Below, in pieces: positions 1 to 14,200 of a stretch of 64,000 bases of DNA; the first letter of the stretch is position 1, and each line of letters starts with the position of its first letter. Source of the DNA: Sipunculus nudus (taxonomy: Eukaryota; Annelida; Sipuncula; Golfingiida; Sipunculidae); assembly GCA_026874595.1 (NCBI GenBank), contig CM049307.1:77166643-77230642 (forward strand), read 5' to 3'. The translations under genes and the position numbers were made by a program. A model generated the notes under the pieces. That model ran no database searches, was not told where the DNA came from, and saw only the letters and a program-made list of their open reading frames with translations.

Positions 1-99
1 AATAGGTATGAAAAGTGTTTTTTAAGTGTCCATATACGAATACCCTTTTAAAGGTATTTTGAAATACCCTTATTAAATACCTTATTATTTATTTTAAAA

Positions 100-450
100 A
101 TAAAATACAGATTCTTATCTGTAAATTCTGCAATTATCGGAATAGGTCCCAAAAACTGACGAGAAAGTCACACTCTCAGTGCCCGCTGATAATTTTCCTG
201 TGTTCCGGCTCCAAACACAGCTTCTATATATAGCTTTTTCACCCTAGGTCCAGAAACTTCCATTTCGGAACCTTCTAGACTACACCGAACTTTTAGAACA
301 CAACGAACGCGCTCTGCAACAAGTTCGGTTCCAATAGCAAAGCACAGGGTTTGCGTCTAACACGAATGAGAATGCCAGGCGCATAATAAACAGATACATG
401 TAACACAGCCCATATACGGGATCGGGCATGTGATGTTTTTATAGTCGTAC
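100..450 (+). repeat. Dispersed repeat, copy A
   Basis: Shares ordered blocks with two other places in the window (about 16480-16900 and 23985-24400): a 'aggtccca/aaaactgac'-like block, a 'ggctc..aacac' block, a TATA-like tract (ctatatatag here), the block 'gaaacttccatttcgg', and a downstream 'aataaacagatacatgtaa' block. The order is the same in all three copies and all lie on the plus strand. The family is not recognised; the TATA-like and AATAAA-like blocks would suit an LTR or promoter-bearing non-autonomous element, which is inference. Confidence 0.6.
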
Positions 451-1019
451 GCGACGTGACGTCGTACCGTTCACAAAAGATCAAGTTCCAGTAAATGAAA
501 ATAGACCACTGTTGTCTTTTGTGTTCTGTGGTGTTACGCTTCCACGCACTCTGTTCGATTGTCCATGGTGTCATAGCAACCGGTAACCTGTAGGACCCCC
601 GACGTCATCAACGTCTCTACAGAACCACATAACAGTATGTGTCAGTCAACAACGAACATGTTACATATTCTTTCCCGTATAAATCTTAAATTTAGGATGC
701 CAAGTGAGCAGTTTATATGTTTTTATGATATATGATAAGTTGCTGTGGGATATTTGTTACGTGTAAATGTTATGATATTAATCCTTCCATAGACAGCAAA
801 TGTTGCCGCGGTGTACATTAAGCTTGTGTGTACTGGTATTTAAGAAAACATAAGCATTATATAAACAACCTTAACATTTAAACAATATTGTCAGACGAGC
901 TGCAGAAATAAATGATAAGGAGCAGATGATTAATTAGTAAATTCATTATGGGCCTTGTTTGCTGAGAAAATGGCGTTTGGGGCGCCCCCTCCCGGAAAAT
1001 AATTAAAGAATCCCGCTGA

Positions 1020-1090
<71 letters not shown>
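1020..1090. repeat. poly-A followed by (TA)n microsatellite
   Basis: A run of about 20 A followed by about 50 bases of nearly pure TA dinucleotide. A second TA tract lies at about 1318-1360. Reading frames through both are low-complexity artefacts. Confidence 0.9.
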
Positions 1091-1091
<1 letters not shown>

Positions 1092-1314
1092 GTTAACAAC
1101 GTGCGCTGCCTCCATATGTAAGACTATAAAACTAGTGATATAAGGATACATGTTTTCAGCTTACTCACACTGACATGCAAAAGTATTCATATTCCCTGAT
1201 ATTGACATGGAATTTGTGTAAGGTCGCCTGATAATTTTTTCATCTCTCCTTGTACAATTTTCATACAAAATTATTTATTTAATGACAATAAATACACTAT
1301 ATCATTCATATATG

Positions 1315-1362
<48 letters not shown>

Positions 1363-1458
1363 TTATTCTGCTTTTATTCAGATGGGTTGGCTATGAGCAG
1401 ACGACATTTTATGACAACACAGTATCATTGAAACAGACGACATATTACGACAATCGTC

Positions 1459-1534
1459 ATGGATGGCAGGCGGGTAATAACCTTGTGTCTTCTCATCTCC
1501 ATGGTATTCGCTTGTTACGACAACGACGCTGAGT
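1459..1534 (+). CDS. Candidate first coding exon with a signal peptide
   Basis: The ATG at 1459 opens a short frame with a basic start (MDGRR), a hydrophobic core (VITLCLLISMVFA) and then polar, acidic residues, which is the form of a secretory signal peptide. It is followed by GTATGT at about 1535, a good 5' splice site. A possible acceptor (tatatag) lies near 1740. No downstream exon could be tied to it, so this may be chance. Confidence 0.2.
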
Positions 1535-1740
1535 GTATGTTTACACGTTTTATAATGATTTTAATGATTAATGGTCCATATTCTTCAAATTTCTTAATGA
1601 AGTCTTTCCATTTAAAACAGACCACTATTTTTCTTGTTTTTTTTTTGTTTTGTTATTTTGTTTCCCATATAATAATGGGTATTCAGTCATGTACTCCCTA
1701 TATTAACAATTTTGCCACGTTTACGTCTGCGACTATATAG

Positions 1741-2670
1741 GTATCAGAATCCCGGCGGAGTATCCATCGAAGCTCAATCTACTACTCTAGTTCCAGATAT
1801 AATTTTACATATACAGACTATATAGGATCCTCAATTAAACTATATAAATATCGTTTGTAAAGGAATCTTGATAGGCCAAACAGGTTGGTTTCTAAGGTAT
1901 TATGCGTCAGTGTAGACTCACGCTTCAAACATTTTGATGTTGATTTTCACTTGAATTTTACTCATATTGAGCCCCAGGAATAGGACATTCAAGGAAGTAA
2001 AATAATAAACATTTCATGAAAATTTCCCTTTGCTGTTTTGTCTTTTCCTGACTTTATCAAACAAATTATGTTATTATCATGATGTCCCCCGATTATCTGA
2101 AAATAAAAAGGTGCAGAAAATTCGACAGGTCCACTCATTCATGAAAAAATGAGAAATATAACGTTTTTTGCCTAACAAATAATTATATAAAGCAGATATC
2201 TTAATACACAGATTTAAATTACTTAGTTGAGGAACAAGATGATTGAATATACTAGGACATCAACATTATCTTATATCCATTAACACTCTCTCCAAACAAA
2301 CAATTATTCATAAAGAAACATTCAAGATAATATGAGCAACATTACGAACAAAATTCACAGAAATGCAGTACCACAAAATCTACAGGGCATCAACCAGTGT
2401 TATTTAGTAATTAATTATGTAATGGTTTGGCCAGAAACACACAGACGAAAAATTTTAAAGTTTATTACAGAAATTGCGCCGTTGGCAAATTGCTGGACAT
2501 GATGTGTGTGGATGTATTTTTTCACACTGACCACACTGATTTGATTTTGTCCGTTTCACAAAATTCTCGCACTGACAGGGAAAGTGCCAGACCTGCTACC
2601 CCGGGCAAAGTGATTCCAACCCTCCTGGTGCGGGGGGGGGGGGGGGGGGGGGTTGCAAATTATCCTGTGG

Positions 2671-2726
<56 letters not shown>

Positions 2727-5455
2727 CAGTCGGATTCACGGTGGTTCGGATTTCTTCAGATCACTCTCACGATTTTGTGTCCAGTGATGAGGTAGTTTAT
2801 ATATACATCGTTTCCGTTTGACGCAGTAGTGACGTGTGCTCGCTAAAGCCCGAAACACACTAACGTTTCCCTCCCCAGCACTCGCATTCTATATTGAACT
2901 GCGGACGAAATGTTTGTTATCATTCATTGAACTATAATTATTGGTTTGTATCTGGATAGAAAACGTGCAACAAAGCAACACAAATATATAAATATCGTTA
3001 AGAATAGTAACTGAGTTCTGTCATATTAAGAACTTGTTTTATCACAAACAGATACATATTTGTATACAATTAATTCAATGCTGATTATCAAAATTATTAT
3101 TTTTACAATGATTATTTTTACAAAAATACAATAGGTGCTTGGTTAATACCATCCAATCTGACGCGTGTCGTGCGCGTCGTAGCCGCATCGGTGTGTTTTG
3201 AATATGTCGGAGCCGCGCGCGTGACGCGCGCGTTAGTCTGTTTTAGGCTTAAGTTTGACAGATGGCCCCCGATGTTGTAACCCTTAATACTGGTCAGCTG
3301 GCAGGGCGTCACTGTCGGCGTTAATCGCACATAGTGATATATTAAGAAGCACTGATAGAACTACTGTGATTATCCAACGACCCCTGCAGGCATATTATAA
3401 TCACTAAACGACAGACAAAGAACGGTCTCAGGACATTCAGAATTTTATTAAGTGGGTCCGTTATCCCCTGGGAGTCGGTCAGTTCTATGGGGACAGAGTG
3501 GACTCAAACTGCGGAGATGGTATGGACCCTTCGTCTCCTCCACTAATGGCCTATTTTTGTTCCATGTCTAATATTTCATTGAAAGAGGAAACAAAATGTA
3601 GTTGAAAGCATTGCGAGTGAAAAGTTTTATAAACAACAAATTCATCCAGGCTTGATGATAAATACTGACAAGATCCAAACAGTTCATATGAATGGTTTCG
3701 AAGAAATACCTCCGTCAATAGCTGTTCATATTATAGGGTAATGTATGGAAATCTTGAATGACTCGGAATGAGAGTAACAGGGCATTCCCACTTCAACGAG
3801 TTGATCTCCCGATGCGTTACGAACAGATTACGAAATTCCACGCGATTCGGCCCTGATTACATGATAATGCATAAGTTGAATCAGACACGTAGCATTACCT
3901 AGCTATTACGAGTTCATCACAATAACTCTGCAGTTTGTGTCATAGGAGCCACTGGTTACTACGGATTACAAGGAACCACCGAGCTTCTGCTACGAACATC
4001 ATAGGCATTCGAAACGAAGTATACCGAATACATGCGAGGTACGCATTAGTAAGCATCCTTGCGATTCGCTTATAGTTGAATATCAAAATATAATATACTC
4101 AGCGTGGGTGTAAATATCCTATGATGAGTGTGTGAATGTCGCATAATGGGTGGGCGAATTCCCGATGAGGTCATATTTTCGTTGATGTTGAAGAGATTAA
4201 GGTTGTGCTCAAAGAGTGTATTTTTATCCGTTTTAAAATTTCCATACCAAGAGATACATTGCCCATATGCTTCCACATTTACATATTGTTTCTGGGACAT
4301 ATAGATGCATTTATGTGAGGCATTGTAAAACATAAACCGAGTGTGCGAGTCTGGAATGATTGTGTGTGAATGCCCTATGAGATTACGCTTCCGAGGCAGT
4401 GGAAATCTTGCGCTTCTAAAGAAGCGCTGTCTGCTTTGACCCTTTATGATGCACTTAAACACCAGGTGGTGCACATGGGCTTGTCTGCTGAAAAAACTGC
4501 TGATGTGACGAGCAGCCAACCAAATGCAAGTCAACAAATACTCGACAGGCATCAGGCTCCGCCCAGAAACCACCTGTGGGGCAAAAGCTTTGAACAGGTA
4601 AACCTTAGGTCTATGTCAAACCTTTATATTTTGTTTTGACACAGTAACAGTGAATATAGAACAGAATGCATGTGAATGATCAGTGTTCCGTGTTAATCAG
4701 TAAGAGCAACTGCTAATTGATCTTAGTTTATAGCCAATGAGTTCACCATTATCATGATTTGTACTTTCGTTTAAGTGTTAATGTCTAGTTTTATTATTCC
4801 TATCCGTCTTGTATCAGCTTATTTTCAAGTCAGCCTCGGAGAGAGAACACTTTATCGACGCCACCTAACATTTTTTTAATTAGATGTATACTTATACATA
4901 TATCTGTCACATATTATGCTTGCCCTTATCTTAGGGATCAATTGCCACTTAGTTGGATTACTGACTTTTACAAAAACTTTTTTTAGGCCCTTATACAGAG
5001 TTTAATGTAGCAGAACATTTTATAATTTATATATACTTACTCTATGTTTTCATTGTCATATTCTCGTTTGCATATTGTTGTATATGTTTTACTTAATATC
5101 CTAGAGTGTACAATTGTCTTAGACTTCCATGTAGGTATACGCGTACTATTCATGTATTTATCTTCATGCTATATGTTTAGCATATTTAGTTATACATTTA
5201 GTTAGCATATAGTTATACTAAGTTAACCCTTTTTTATATGTGAATACGAGTTTGTGTAAATACAATAATGTACAACACTCATGTACTACTGCACAAGTGT
5301 GCTACATTGTTTATAGATGGTGTTTTGTGTAAAAGGACATTATAAAACAGTACGATGGCGATTACAGATAAAGGGATTTTTGCATGTGCCTCTATATGCT
5401 TGAATATCGTTAATATATGAATTTGTAACTGGGGTGTTTTCATGTGTGCGTCAGA

Positions 5456-5495
<40 letters not shown>

Positions 5496-5956
5496 CTGCG
5501 TTTATTAGCCACGGGAGCGATTTTCACGCATAGGGTCTGCATGAACTCAGGGATTTAGGGTAAAATGACGTCACTTAGCCATATTCTTCTTGGAGGCCTG
5601 CTTGATATACTTTACAAATATATTAGCCTGCCATTTCACGAATATACGCGGACATGGAAACACACCTTGATAAGTATAAGTTGACACCTATCTAGGCATG
5701 TTTTGTGATACCACGCATCACAAGTGTCACAGCCCAGCCAGTCCTCGTCACCGCCATCATGTAACGTACAGTATCTGCAGGCAGTGGTGTCTAACTATAA
5801 TAATAATAACAATAATAATAATAATAATATTAATAATAATAATAATAATAACATTAATAATTATATATATATGTCCAATTATTAAATAACGCACTTAAAT
5901 TTTACACCCACAGTTTTGAGCGCACATGTATGGTAACTTTTTCCTGTGTTTTATCA

Positions 5957-6020
<64 letters not shown>

Positions 6021-8380
6021 TTTGGACGCTAAGGCATATCTTTCATAATTGAAATATATTTATTTTACTAATACAAATGTGGAATGTCATTTTTTTTTAA
6101 ATTAAGAAATGCACGTAAACGGAAATAATGAATTTAAATATACGAATGAGAAATTAACACAATTATTGTAAAAATATATATTATTTCAATGGAAACGTGC
6201 ATATAATAATAATAAATATGTATTAATGAAATACTAATATTATATTTTTTTTATTGATGTCAGTGGACCACGTTCATTTCACTGCATTCAGTGTTGTAGG
6301 AAAAAACTTGATCCCGGTTATTAGGCGAGTGCATCGTCTGTTATTGAATAGCTGAAAAAAAATTAAGTGGAAAGTTTTCATATCATGACAAGTTTATCTA
6401 TATTTATCTATATAATTAAAACAATTACAACTACAACTATATCAGGACAATAATCTTACAAAATAGCACATACACATGCATGCAGGAGTGATATTTTCAG
6501 TTCTACGAGAAGCGTGTCCTCGCTGAATGGAACATCTGCATGGAGGACATCTAATACTTGTAAAAGGAATTCGGTTCACGTTTGTTCGAAGTGTTCTCTA
6601 TAACCGCGCTGTGTACAATATTGTGCCATAAATCATTTTAAAGGTTATTATCCCCGCAGTGACATAGGCGATATGAAAATAAATAATTTTTAATATACAT
6701 ATAATTTTGATTGATTTTTCCGTTTTTTTACCGAGCACAGCCGAACTGCCTTCGGCAATCAGCGGAATGCGTGCATCGTGGTCACTTAACCTCTAACACT
6801 GAGGTCTATTGTTCATATGAATAACGCTTGCTTTCAATGAGGGATTTGACCCACGTGCGTGGTCAGTAAAAGAGAAAAACACATGTTTCTTGCTTTATGA
6901 AATGGAGAGTTCAACCCAGGAGGATTAATGACAAAACCTAATTCAAGGTCCCAATTTCAGAAACAGGGCTGGGGTGGTGTCGGGGGTTTCAGGCCTCAAA
7001 ATTTGTCTGATACGATGAAAAAAAATTTCGGCGGTTGAAAATGAATACGGACCCTCTGCATGGAGCCCGTTGGGTCCGCTTCTGCTACTTACCAGGTATG
7101 CATATTTCTTTTTCTTTCTTCAGGAACAGTTTCCTTGCAACGTACATTTAATAAGTCTTTCATGTGTTCCTCACATCAACCTATAATCTTTGCACGTCCA
7201 CCGATAGAATCCAGTCAAATATCATCGAAAACCTGAATGCCCCCGCGTCTCATTCCGGTTCGCAATGTTAACACCATCACTGGCCAGGTCATCAAGGTAA
7301 ACATACCGGGCTATAAATATCTTGCCATGAGGACAAAAAATTTGGAGCGACTGCAGGATCACTCACGCACTGTCTCCACTAGGTTATGAGTTTATACGGA
7401 CGGACGGTATGATGTTAAGGATTCATGTAATTTAAAAGTAAGTGGCAAAACTAAGATACAAGCAGATGTACCTAGAAACGTTTTCTGTTCACAGAAGTGT
7501 TACGCCTCTGAGAGGTGCGTGAGTTATTCTGCAATCGTGCCAAAATGTTTCTACATATCTTATGGAGACAGTTTCCCACTGAAAACCTATATTTTCTGTA
7601 AACTTTTAGAATAGAAAAAAATGAGCCAACATTTCACATCTCAGTTAATATATCTCCCCAACCCCGGTAATAAGCCCGGTATACCGGGTCTATCAGTTAG
7701 TGTTACATATTATCAGTAGTAAAAATAATGAAAATACACACTTGCATTTATTTACTTTATTTAAATCATGTTTTAAAATCATATGGCGAAATAATTTGGT
7801 ATTAACGCGTACCTTATATATGAAAATAAATTAATATTTTACTTTATTCTATAAAATTGTAGGATTCATAAATAGCACCACATATGCATTGAAATATTTC
7901 TTGTAGAAGTAAGATATGATGTATCATATATATTTATTAATCACTTTGTCATGATTTTTGTATGTGTGTGTGTGTGTGTGTGTATGTGTGTCCCTCGCTA
8001 TCGGTCGACCTGGCCCATTGGCCGATGGGGTTTGCGCCAACCGTGGATCGACCGATCATGTATTATTCTTCATTCTTCCTGAGTCGCAACACCTGATACC
8101 GTGAGCATGGGGCATCTTTAAATTCTAATTCGGTTTATATTTGGATATCTAAGCATATACTATTTATGTGTATATGTAGAATATATGTGTGTATCCATAT
8201 ATATAGGAATATGCATCCTTTTATTTTTTAATTTTTTCCCTTTATGTGCTTTTTGTGATGATTTTTTTTATTATTTTTTTTATTTTTGGCCTTATTATTT
8301 CCCCCCCCCCCCCTCATTTTTTATATTTTGTCATCGTTGCATTTTGTCTGACATATATAATGCTGTTGTTGTGGCAACAC
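1741..8380. other. AT-rich stretch without a recognised gene
   Basis: Nothing here reads as a conserved protein. It contains a poly-G run and TA tract (about 2631-2720), a (GT)n at about 5459-5492, an (ATA/ATT)n at about 5795-5870, a (TA)n at about 5957-6016 and a (GT)n at about 7964-7992. A frame at 4370-4600 ends at GTAAAC and is discussed among the rejected items. Confidence 0.6.
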
Positions 8381-8389
8381 GGAACCTAA

Positions 8390-10390
8390 TGATGAAACCG
8401 AGAGCATTGAGACCTGGTACAGTTACGTGGTTCTTGCCGTCGGCTTTTTCTCTTGCTTTATTATTGATGGATTACAGTCTTCCTATGGCGTAGTCTACCA
8501 AGACTTGAAGTCGTATTACTCCGCCGACGTCTCCATACTCTCACTCCCGTTAGCAACACTGGATTTCATGACACATTTTATTGGTAGGATGATTCAAATA
8601 TTTTATGGTTTAATAAATGTTTTTTAATAAGGTGTTGTCAAAATGATAAAAATACAGAAAGTGTGAAGGCGAGGATTAACAGCTCAAATTCTAAAGCCAT
8701 GCGCGAAGATGCAGAGACATTGACTGGAAGGTGCTTTAAACAAGCAGATGATGAAAGCAAAGACACATGGTTTAGCTATATTGTTCTCGCCGTATGCTTT
8801 GCCACACATGCCTCAACGTACGGAGTACTGATGCTTTACGGAATCGTCTATCAAGACCTGAAGTCAAGTTTCGTCGCTAACACCTAAAGTCTGTCCCTGC
8901 CGTCTTGAACACAAATTGGCATGTCATTGTGTGGAGGAAAGTCACTTTTAACACGAAAAGAAACGCCACACTGAAAATTCTAATTCAAAATATATCAGAG
9001 GTAAAGATATTATTAAATTACATCTCGAATCATCAATAAAATATTGTTCTATCTGCGAAACACGCAATTTTGAAACGTAACAAAAGACACTTCTTATGAA
9101 AACTGAAGTATCTGATAAGCTTGTGCACGCATAAAATATTTTTTTTAACACTTCTTTACACATCTATTAAATGTCATATATATGTACTCTAAGTTTCAGT
9201 ATGTTTAATGTATCATTCATGTACATGTGGCCTAACTCGCATATTCCGTAATATATGTGTTCTTTATTTTCATCTGACACGTTAGTTTTTACTTTCATTT
9301 TACATCAATGGTGAAAATATGTCATTTTGTTATTAATACCCCTTTCTATATATTGTGTATATATACAGTAGATTATTTCTTTGAATTTCATATTTCATTT
9401 AGTTCAATTTTCCTTCACTTCTTTTTTCTGTACCTGGAATTGCAAAGTTTATTAATTAAATATTCATTATTCAGCCTTGATTTTCAGACCGCTCTTGAAA
9501 ACCATCTCTCTTCGTACTGCTGGTATTATTGGGGGACTACTGGCCGCTGTAGCATTCCTGATATCATCATCTGCCATCAGCCTGCCAGTCTTCACTATGA
9601 CTTACGGCTTCGTATCAGGTATGACTGTAATACCTGATAAAACAAACATCCTAATAGTCTATGGACTCAAACATTAAATTATTACAGGGATATGTGAAGG
9701 CCGCATTTATTCTCGTACCCATCATAAATAACAATATCTGATGCGACAAATTCTGTGGATCTGATCGCAGCGTTACCATCTCCGCAGATTAAAGTCTTGG
9801 TACTGTCCATGAAGTATCTTCTTGTAGATATTCTGCCCTTATCAAATACTGAGAAATTCATTCCTACGATGCTTTTCAAATGATTTTCCGTGGCCGTTAT
9901 TGCTTGTTTTGTGCGAACTAAAACCAGATGGCGGAGTTTGAATAACGGAATGATATACCGCCACCAATAATACGGGTAGTTGAATTTAAACCATCATCAT
10001 TGGCATTTCAGGTTTTGTATCTGCGTTCCTTATACACTATTGTCCGGATTTGGGGTTCCAAAGTATTTTGACCGGCACCTAGCGGTGGCGACTGGAATCT
10101 CAAACGCAGGGGCAAGTTTAGGCGTGTTTGTGAAGGGTCCTCTGACAAGGTATATCCTAAACAAATAAACAAGGCGTGGCTGCATGTTGATCCAAGCCGA
10201 TGTTTTTCTTCAGTGTTGCTGGTTGTGGATGCTAGTACGACCTTATAGGGACCAGGTTTCAAAGAATTCTGAACGCCTCCAGCGTCTCATTGATAGAACT
10301 GATAAAATTGAGCATGAGATTTACCCTAATGATCCTACTCATGAAAAGAGCGTCATAGGATGATTCCTAACCGTCTGTATGATGAAGTCC
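8390..10390 (+). pseudogene. Partial, decayed copy of the SLC16-like transporter gene
   Basis: Three blocks match the first three exons of the intact gene downstream. Block 1 (about 8390-8583) encodes the first membrane span, with ETWYSYVVLAVGFFSCF and YGVVYQDLKSYYSAD, and ends before GTAGGA in phase 1. Block 2 (9475-9618) is 144 nt, exactly the length of its partner exon, begins after TTCAG and ends before GTATGA. Block 3 (10012 to about 10390) follows TTTCAG and keeps the loop motif (YFDRHLAVATG) and RGCMLI, but has a frame change before the motif and a stop at about 10166. The match stops where the 25-bp satellite begins at 10404. No ATG opens block 1 and exons 4-5 are missing, so this is a truncated tandem duplicate rather than a working gene. 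Confidence 0.75.
8690..8887 (+). pseudogene. Second stray copy of transporter exon 1
   Basis: The frame includes ESKDTWFSYIVLAVCFATHA and then YGIVYQDLKSSF, aligning with the first membrane span and following loop of the intact transporter exon at 14444. It ends in a stop at 8885-8887 where the homologues continue, and no splice donor follows. With the block at 8390-8583 this makes three exon-1-like sequences, suggesting repeated local duplication of the 5' end. Confidence 0.65.
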
Positions 10391-10403
10391 GTAATCACAA
10401 TCA

Positions 10404-10919
10404 GGACATATTACATGTCACGTATTTAGGACATATTACATGTCACGTATTTAGGGCATATGACATGTTACGTATTTAGGACATATTACATGTCACGTAT
10501 TCAGGACATATGGCATGTTACGTATTTAGGACATATTACATGTCACGTATTTAGGACATATTACATATCACGTTTTTAGGACATATTACATGTCACGTAT
10601 TCGGGACATATGACATGTCACGTATTTAGGACATATTACATGTCACGTATTTAGGGCATATGACATGTCACGTACTTAGGACATATTACATGTCACGTAT
10701 TCAGGACATATTACATGTCACGCTTTTAGGACATATTACATGTCACGTATTCAGGACATATTACATGTCACGTATTAAGGATATATTACATGTCACGTAT
10801 TTAGGACATATTACATGTCACGTATTCAGGACATATTACATGTCACGTATTCAGGACATAATACATGTCAGGTATTCAGGACATATTACATGTCACGTAT
10901 TTAGGACATATTACATGTC
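10404..10919. repeat. 25-bp tandem satellite, about 20 copies
   Basis: A head-to-tail array with period 25 bp (first units start at 10404 and 10429). Each unit contains the core ATTACATGTCACGTAT with few variants; some units read TGACATGT. The core holds the palindrome ACATGT and a CACGT step. Because 25 is not a multiple of 3, the array produces long meaningless frames with a 75-bp period. It sits between the truncated transporter copy and a Gypsy fragment, so it marks a rearrangement junction. Confidence 0.95.
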
Positions 10920-11019
10920 TACATTTCGTGAAAGTGTGAATACTTTTTTGCCTCAGAGGCGTATTGGTTTGCAAAACGTACGGGATTATGCGCTTTTGTG
11001 TGGACTCTAGAAAACTATA

Positions 11020-11216
11020 TTCACACTATCAAATATTCTCAACCAATTCCTCGTTTAGACAAGACACTAGATTCACTTGCCGGTGCTTTATATTTAAGTT
11101 CTCTATGCTTAAAACCAGGATTTTGGCAAACTGAAGTGGCCGTATCGGACACCGTAGGACCTCTCGGGTTCTATGAATTCAAGAATATGCCGTTCGGCCA
11201 ATCTGACTCTCCCTAA
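11020..11216 (+). pseudogene. Ty3/Gypsy reverse transcriptase fragment
   Basis: The translated frame carries the order of motifs seen in the palm of Ty3/Gypsy reverse transcriptases: QPIPRLDKTLDSLAGA, then GFWQTEVA, then GPLGFYEFKNMPFG. The catalytic YVDD box that should follow is absent; the frame ends at TAA 11214-11216 and no continuation is visible. It is a short dead fragment. The family identification comes from the motifs; clade within Gypsy is not determinable. Confidence 0.75.
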
Positions 11217-14200
11217 CTTAAAAAAAAATAATGCAGGCAACTCTCTCGAGAATCTAGGTAGAGTGTTTAAGTGGCAACTCAGAAGCTTTAACCCAATTAA
11301 TACATTCTTAACAGTTTTTACCAGGAAGTCGGTGGATGTGGGCATCTTATTACTTTTGCCAGTCTAACGTTGACTCTGTCAGAACTTAACCGTCCCGCAC
11401 ACTTACTAGAATGTCTCTGTTTGTAATGTGGGCAATTTGCTCGAAGTTCAAAGATGTATATGGATTCAAGATTTGTATGGTAACAATTTGTTGTTGAACA
11501 GTCATCTGACCTACATATTGAATAGAGCTTACCTTGATGCCATTAGTCAGAGATGGATAACCGATATAGCCTGGATATGGTTTTTCTATACTTTACCGTT
11601 CTAGAAAGGAACATCGATGCTTAATTTGTGCCTAGGCTACCCCAAGCGCTAGTCTCATCCATGGGTTTTATACCATCTAATAACACCCGAAACCCATCAC
11701 ACCAGGACACCACTATGCCTTACAGAGGTAGTGTATGCTATTCTGAATAGTCACATCATAGATGACACTTCTTTTGCCCTATCTCAAATTACTAAGGCAG
11801 CAACAGTGACATTACCATCTATAGGATATATGACCCTGGTTGAGTTCAAACCGATCCCAGAGTCTTTTTGAAACCGAGCACGTCTCCCAATCATAATACA
11901 TAAATATCCTAAATGTACAACTGCTTATAAAAAACATGTTTCCAAAACGTATGTTGAGTCATAACTTGTAGTTCCGATACAGAGCAAAAACTGAAAAGCA
12001 AGCTAGTTATATTAACATAGAGGTTCATTCGTTTTATAATAGACGTTTTATACACGTTCAAAATTAATACACAGGAAATCTCTGACTCACTTTTTTCCGA
12101 CAAAACATTTGTTTCTGCTTTGGCTCATGTTTTTTTAACGGTAAAACACCCTGAGAGAGACGGCGCACGATAAAACCACACCTATTCGTGCCACCCTATG
12201 CTCTGTCTGAATCTGATGCCTGAACCGACACACTGGATAGAAATCTCATTATCACCAGGATTTACAATGAGCTTCAAGAAGATATAGTTGAAAACATCTT
12301 TTAAAACGGGGTCCATCAATACCTATCATCATCTTCTAGGGAAATTCCCCTTGGTCTCAATAAACTTGATGAGACACCCAGGATGAGGGAACGGGGCTGT
12401 GGTTAGGAATTGTCAGCACCTGAATTGCAACAAGATCTAGTCCTTAAACTTCTAAAGTAGCGGTGCAGTAAGAGCAGGTACAGTTTTCTCCATGCAAGGC
12501 AGTTTAGTTTGGTGGCAAGGGCTCCAGTCATTTTTTTTTCAGCCTGACACATTATCCACAGCCTCTTCAATATTATGTATATTTAGTATACCTTCCGTCA
12601 TTTATTTAATTCTACACAGTTTAAGCTCTTTCCTGGCTTATCAGCATTGATCCAAACTGAAAAAACTCTCGGGGATCTCTTTGAAAACAAAAGGAGGTGA
12701 TCAGATTAATTTGGTTATTGTTCAATAAATACTTTCTTACATTTTGATGTCTTCATCAGAAACAGGAATAAAAAACATGAAAATGGACTGAAATAATTTA
12801 ATATGAGAACTGTCTTGATTTGATAAATTCTCACTAAATTTATATAAATTATGGTTACTAAAATGCCTACCACTTAAAGTATCCAGGTCAATTAATATAT
12901 TTCTTATTTAAGACACATCTTTATTTCAGACAATAGTGTTCTTTTGGCACTATAACATAGCTTAATTTTGCTTGGTTAGTTGACTGCCATTTTGTTTGAG
13001 TTAAATGAAAATTCAACGCAGCCTTTCACTTTAAAAGGAACCTTCACGTATAATTACACGTCACATTAGGGTCCTCTTCCATTGGCCTGAGTTAATTGAA
13101 CATTTCACGAAAGGATCCACCTCAAATTTGAGACCATTCTCAATTAGGGGACCATTTTGGAAAATGTTTGTGAATCGAAAATTCCTCCTAATATTTCACT
13201 TCAAACTGAGGTTCATTCCCGATGCACTCAGTCGATTAAAAATGTGATCGCTTGTACAAATTCCACCACTCTATCTCCACTGCTAGTCCTATAGATCTTA
13301 CTCAATTGTTATTGACATTTCTCAGAGGGGCTAAGGATAAGATCTTACAATTTCATATCCTGGACATTTTATGCGAATTACAAACCCAAATTAAGCTTTC
13401 TAGTAATCCTACCAACATACAAACAAATAAAAAAAACATGGAAACATAAGCTCTTTATTTACAAACTAGTATAACATTGAAGCAATATTAAACCGACTGG
13501 TGAAAATTGAACTTTAAACTCGCAATAAAATATATTTGCTCAACCACACCTTTCGTTATATAGGTTTCTCATATGGTTTTGCCGCTTATTCTTGGTCACC
13601 GCGCACAAGCAAACAAATATTGTTACAACTGATAAGTTTGCCACAGGTCGGCTCATGAAGTGGTTTTATTCTGCTGCTGCTCGGTGGTCATATGCTATTT
13701 AGTTGCACAGAATGTTGGTAACTGCTCATTTGGCCTGATTGGGATTGTGACGCCAATTAATTAAACTCTGAACAAAACGCTTCACTCATTCAGAAGTGTA
13801 GCACATGAGAGCGCATACTATACAAGCAGATAATGTTTCATTAACAATATTGCATTATATCCATCGTTTTCATTCAAAGCACGACAAGTATGTTTTCTTC
13901 CTCGTTGTTGTAAACATGAAAAGAGCAGACGCACGTATACTGCAATTTATATAAATTTGATTGCTTTCACATATTTATATTTCCTAGAATAATATTGGTC
14001 CAGCTGTTGCCATACAGTTGTAGACCGTGTGCATCCTGGTTGAGGCTATTTTGATATCATATTTCCGGGGCACGAAATTGTTATCGAAAATGAACAGAAG
14101 AAATGCTTGTTTCACAAAATTACCTAGGAATCTGACTTTCGCTGAGGGCACGGCAGAATCAAGGTTGCAAGAACACCAATATTGCGACCAGTGAAGAATC

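Noticed and set aside
4370-4600. Possible coding exon ending at GTAAAC
   Set aside because: The frame is open, but no acceptor, partner exon or recognisable motif supports it.
10404-10919. CRISPR-like regular array
   Set aside because: Units are contiguous 25-bp repeats without spacers in a eukaryotic context; it is a satellite.
10660-11010. Open frame of 116 codons rich in TYYMSRI repeats
   Set aside because: It is the translation of the 25-bp satellite, with an artificial 75-bp period.
12150-12350. Another Gypsy polymerase fragment
   Set aside because: Only a few scattered words in broken frames resemble it; too weak to list as a feature.
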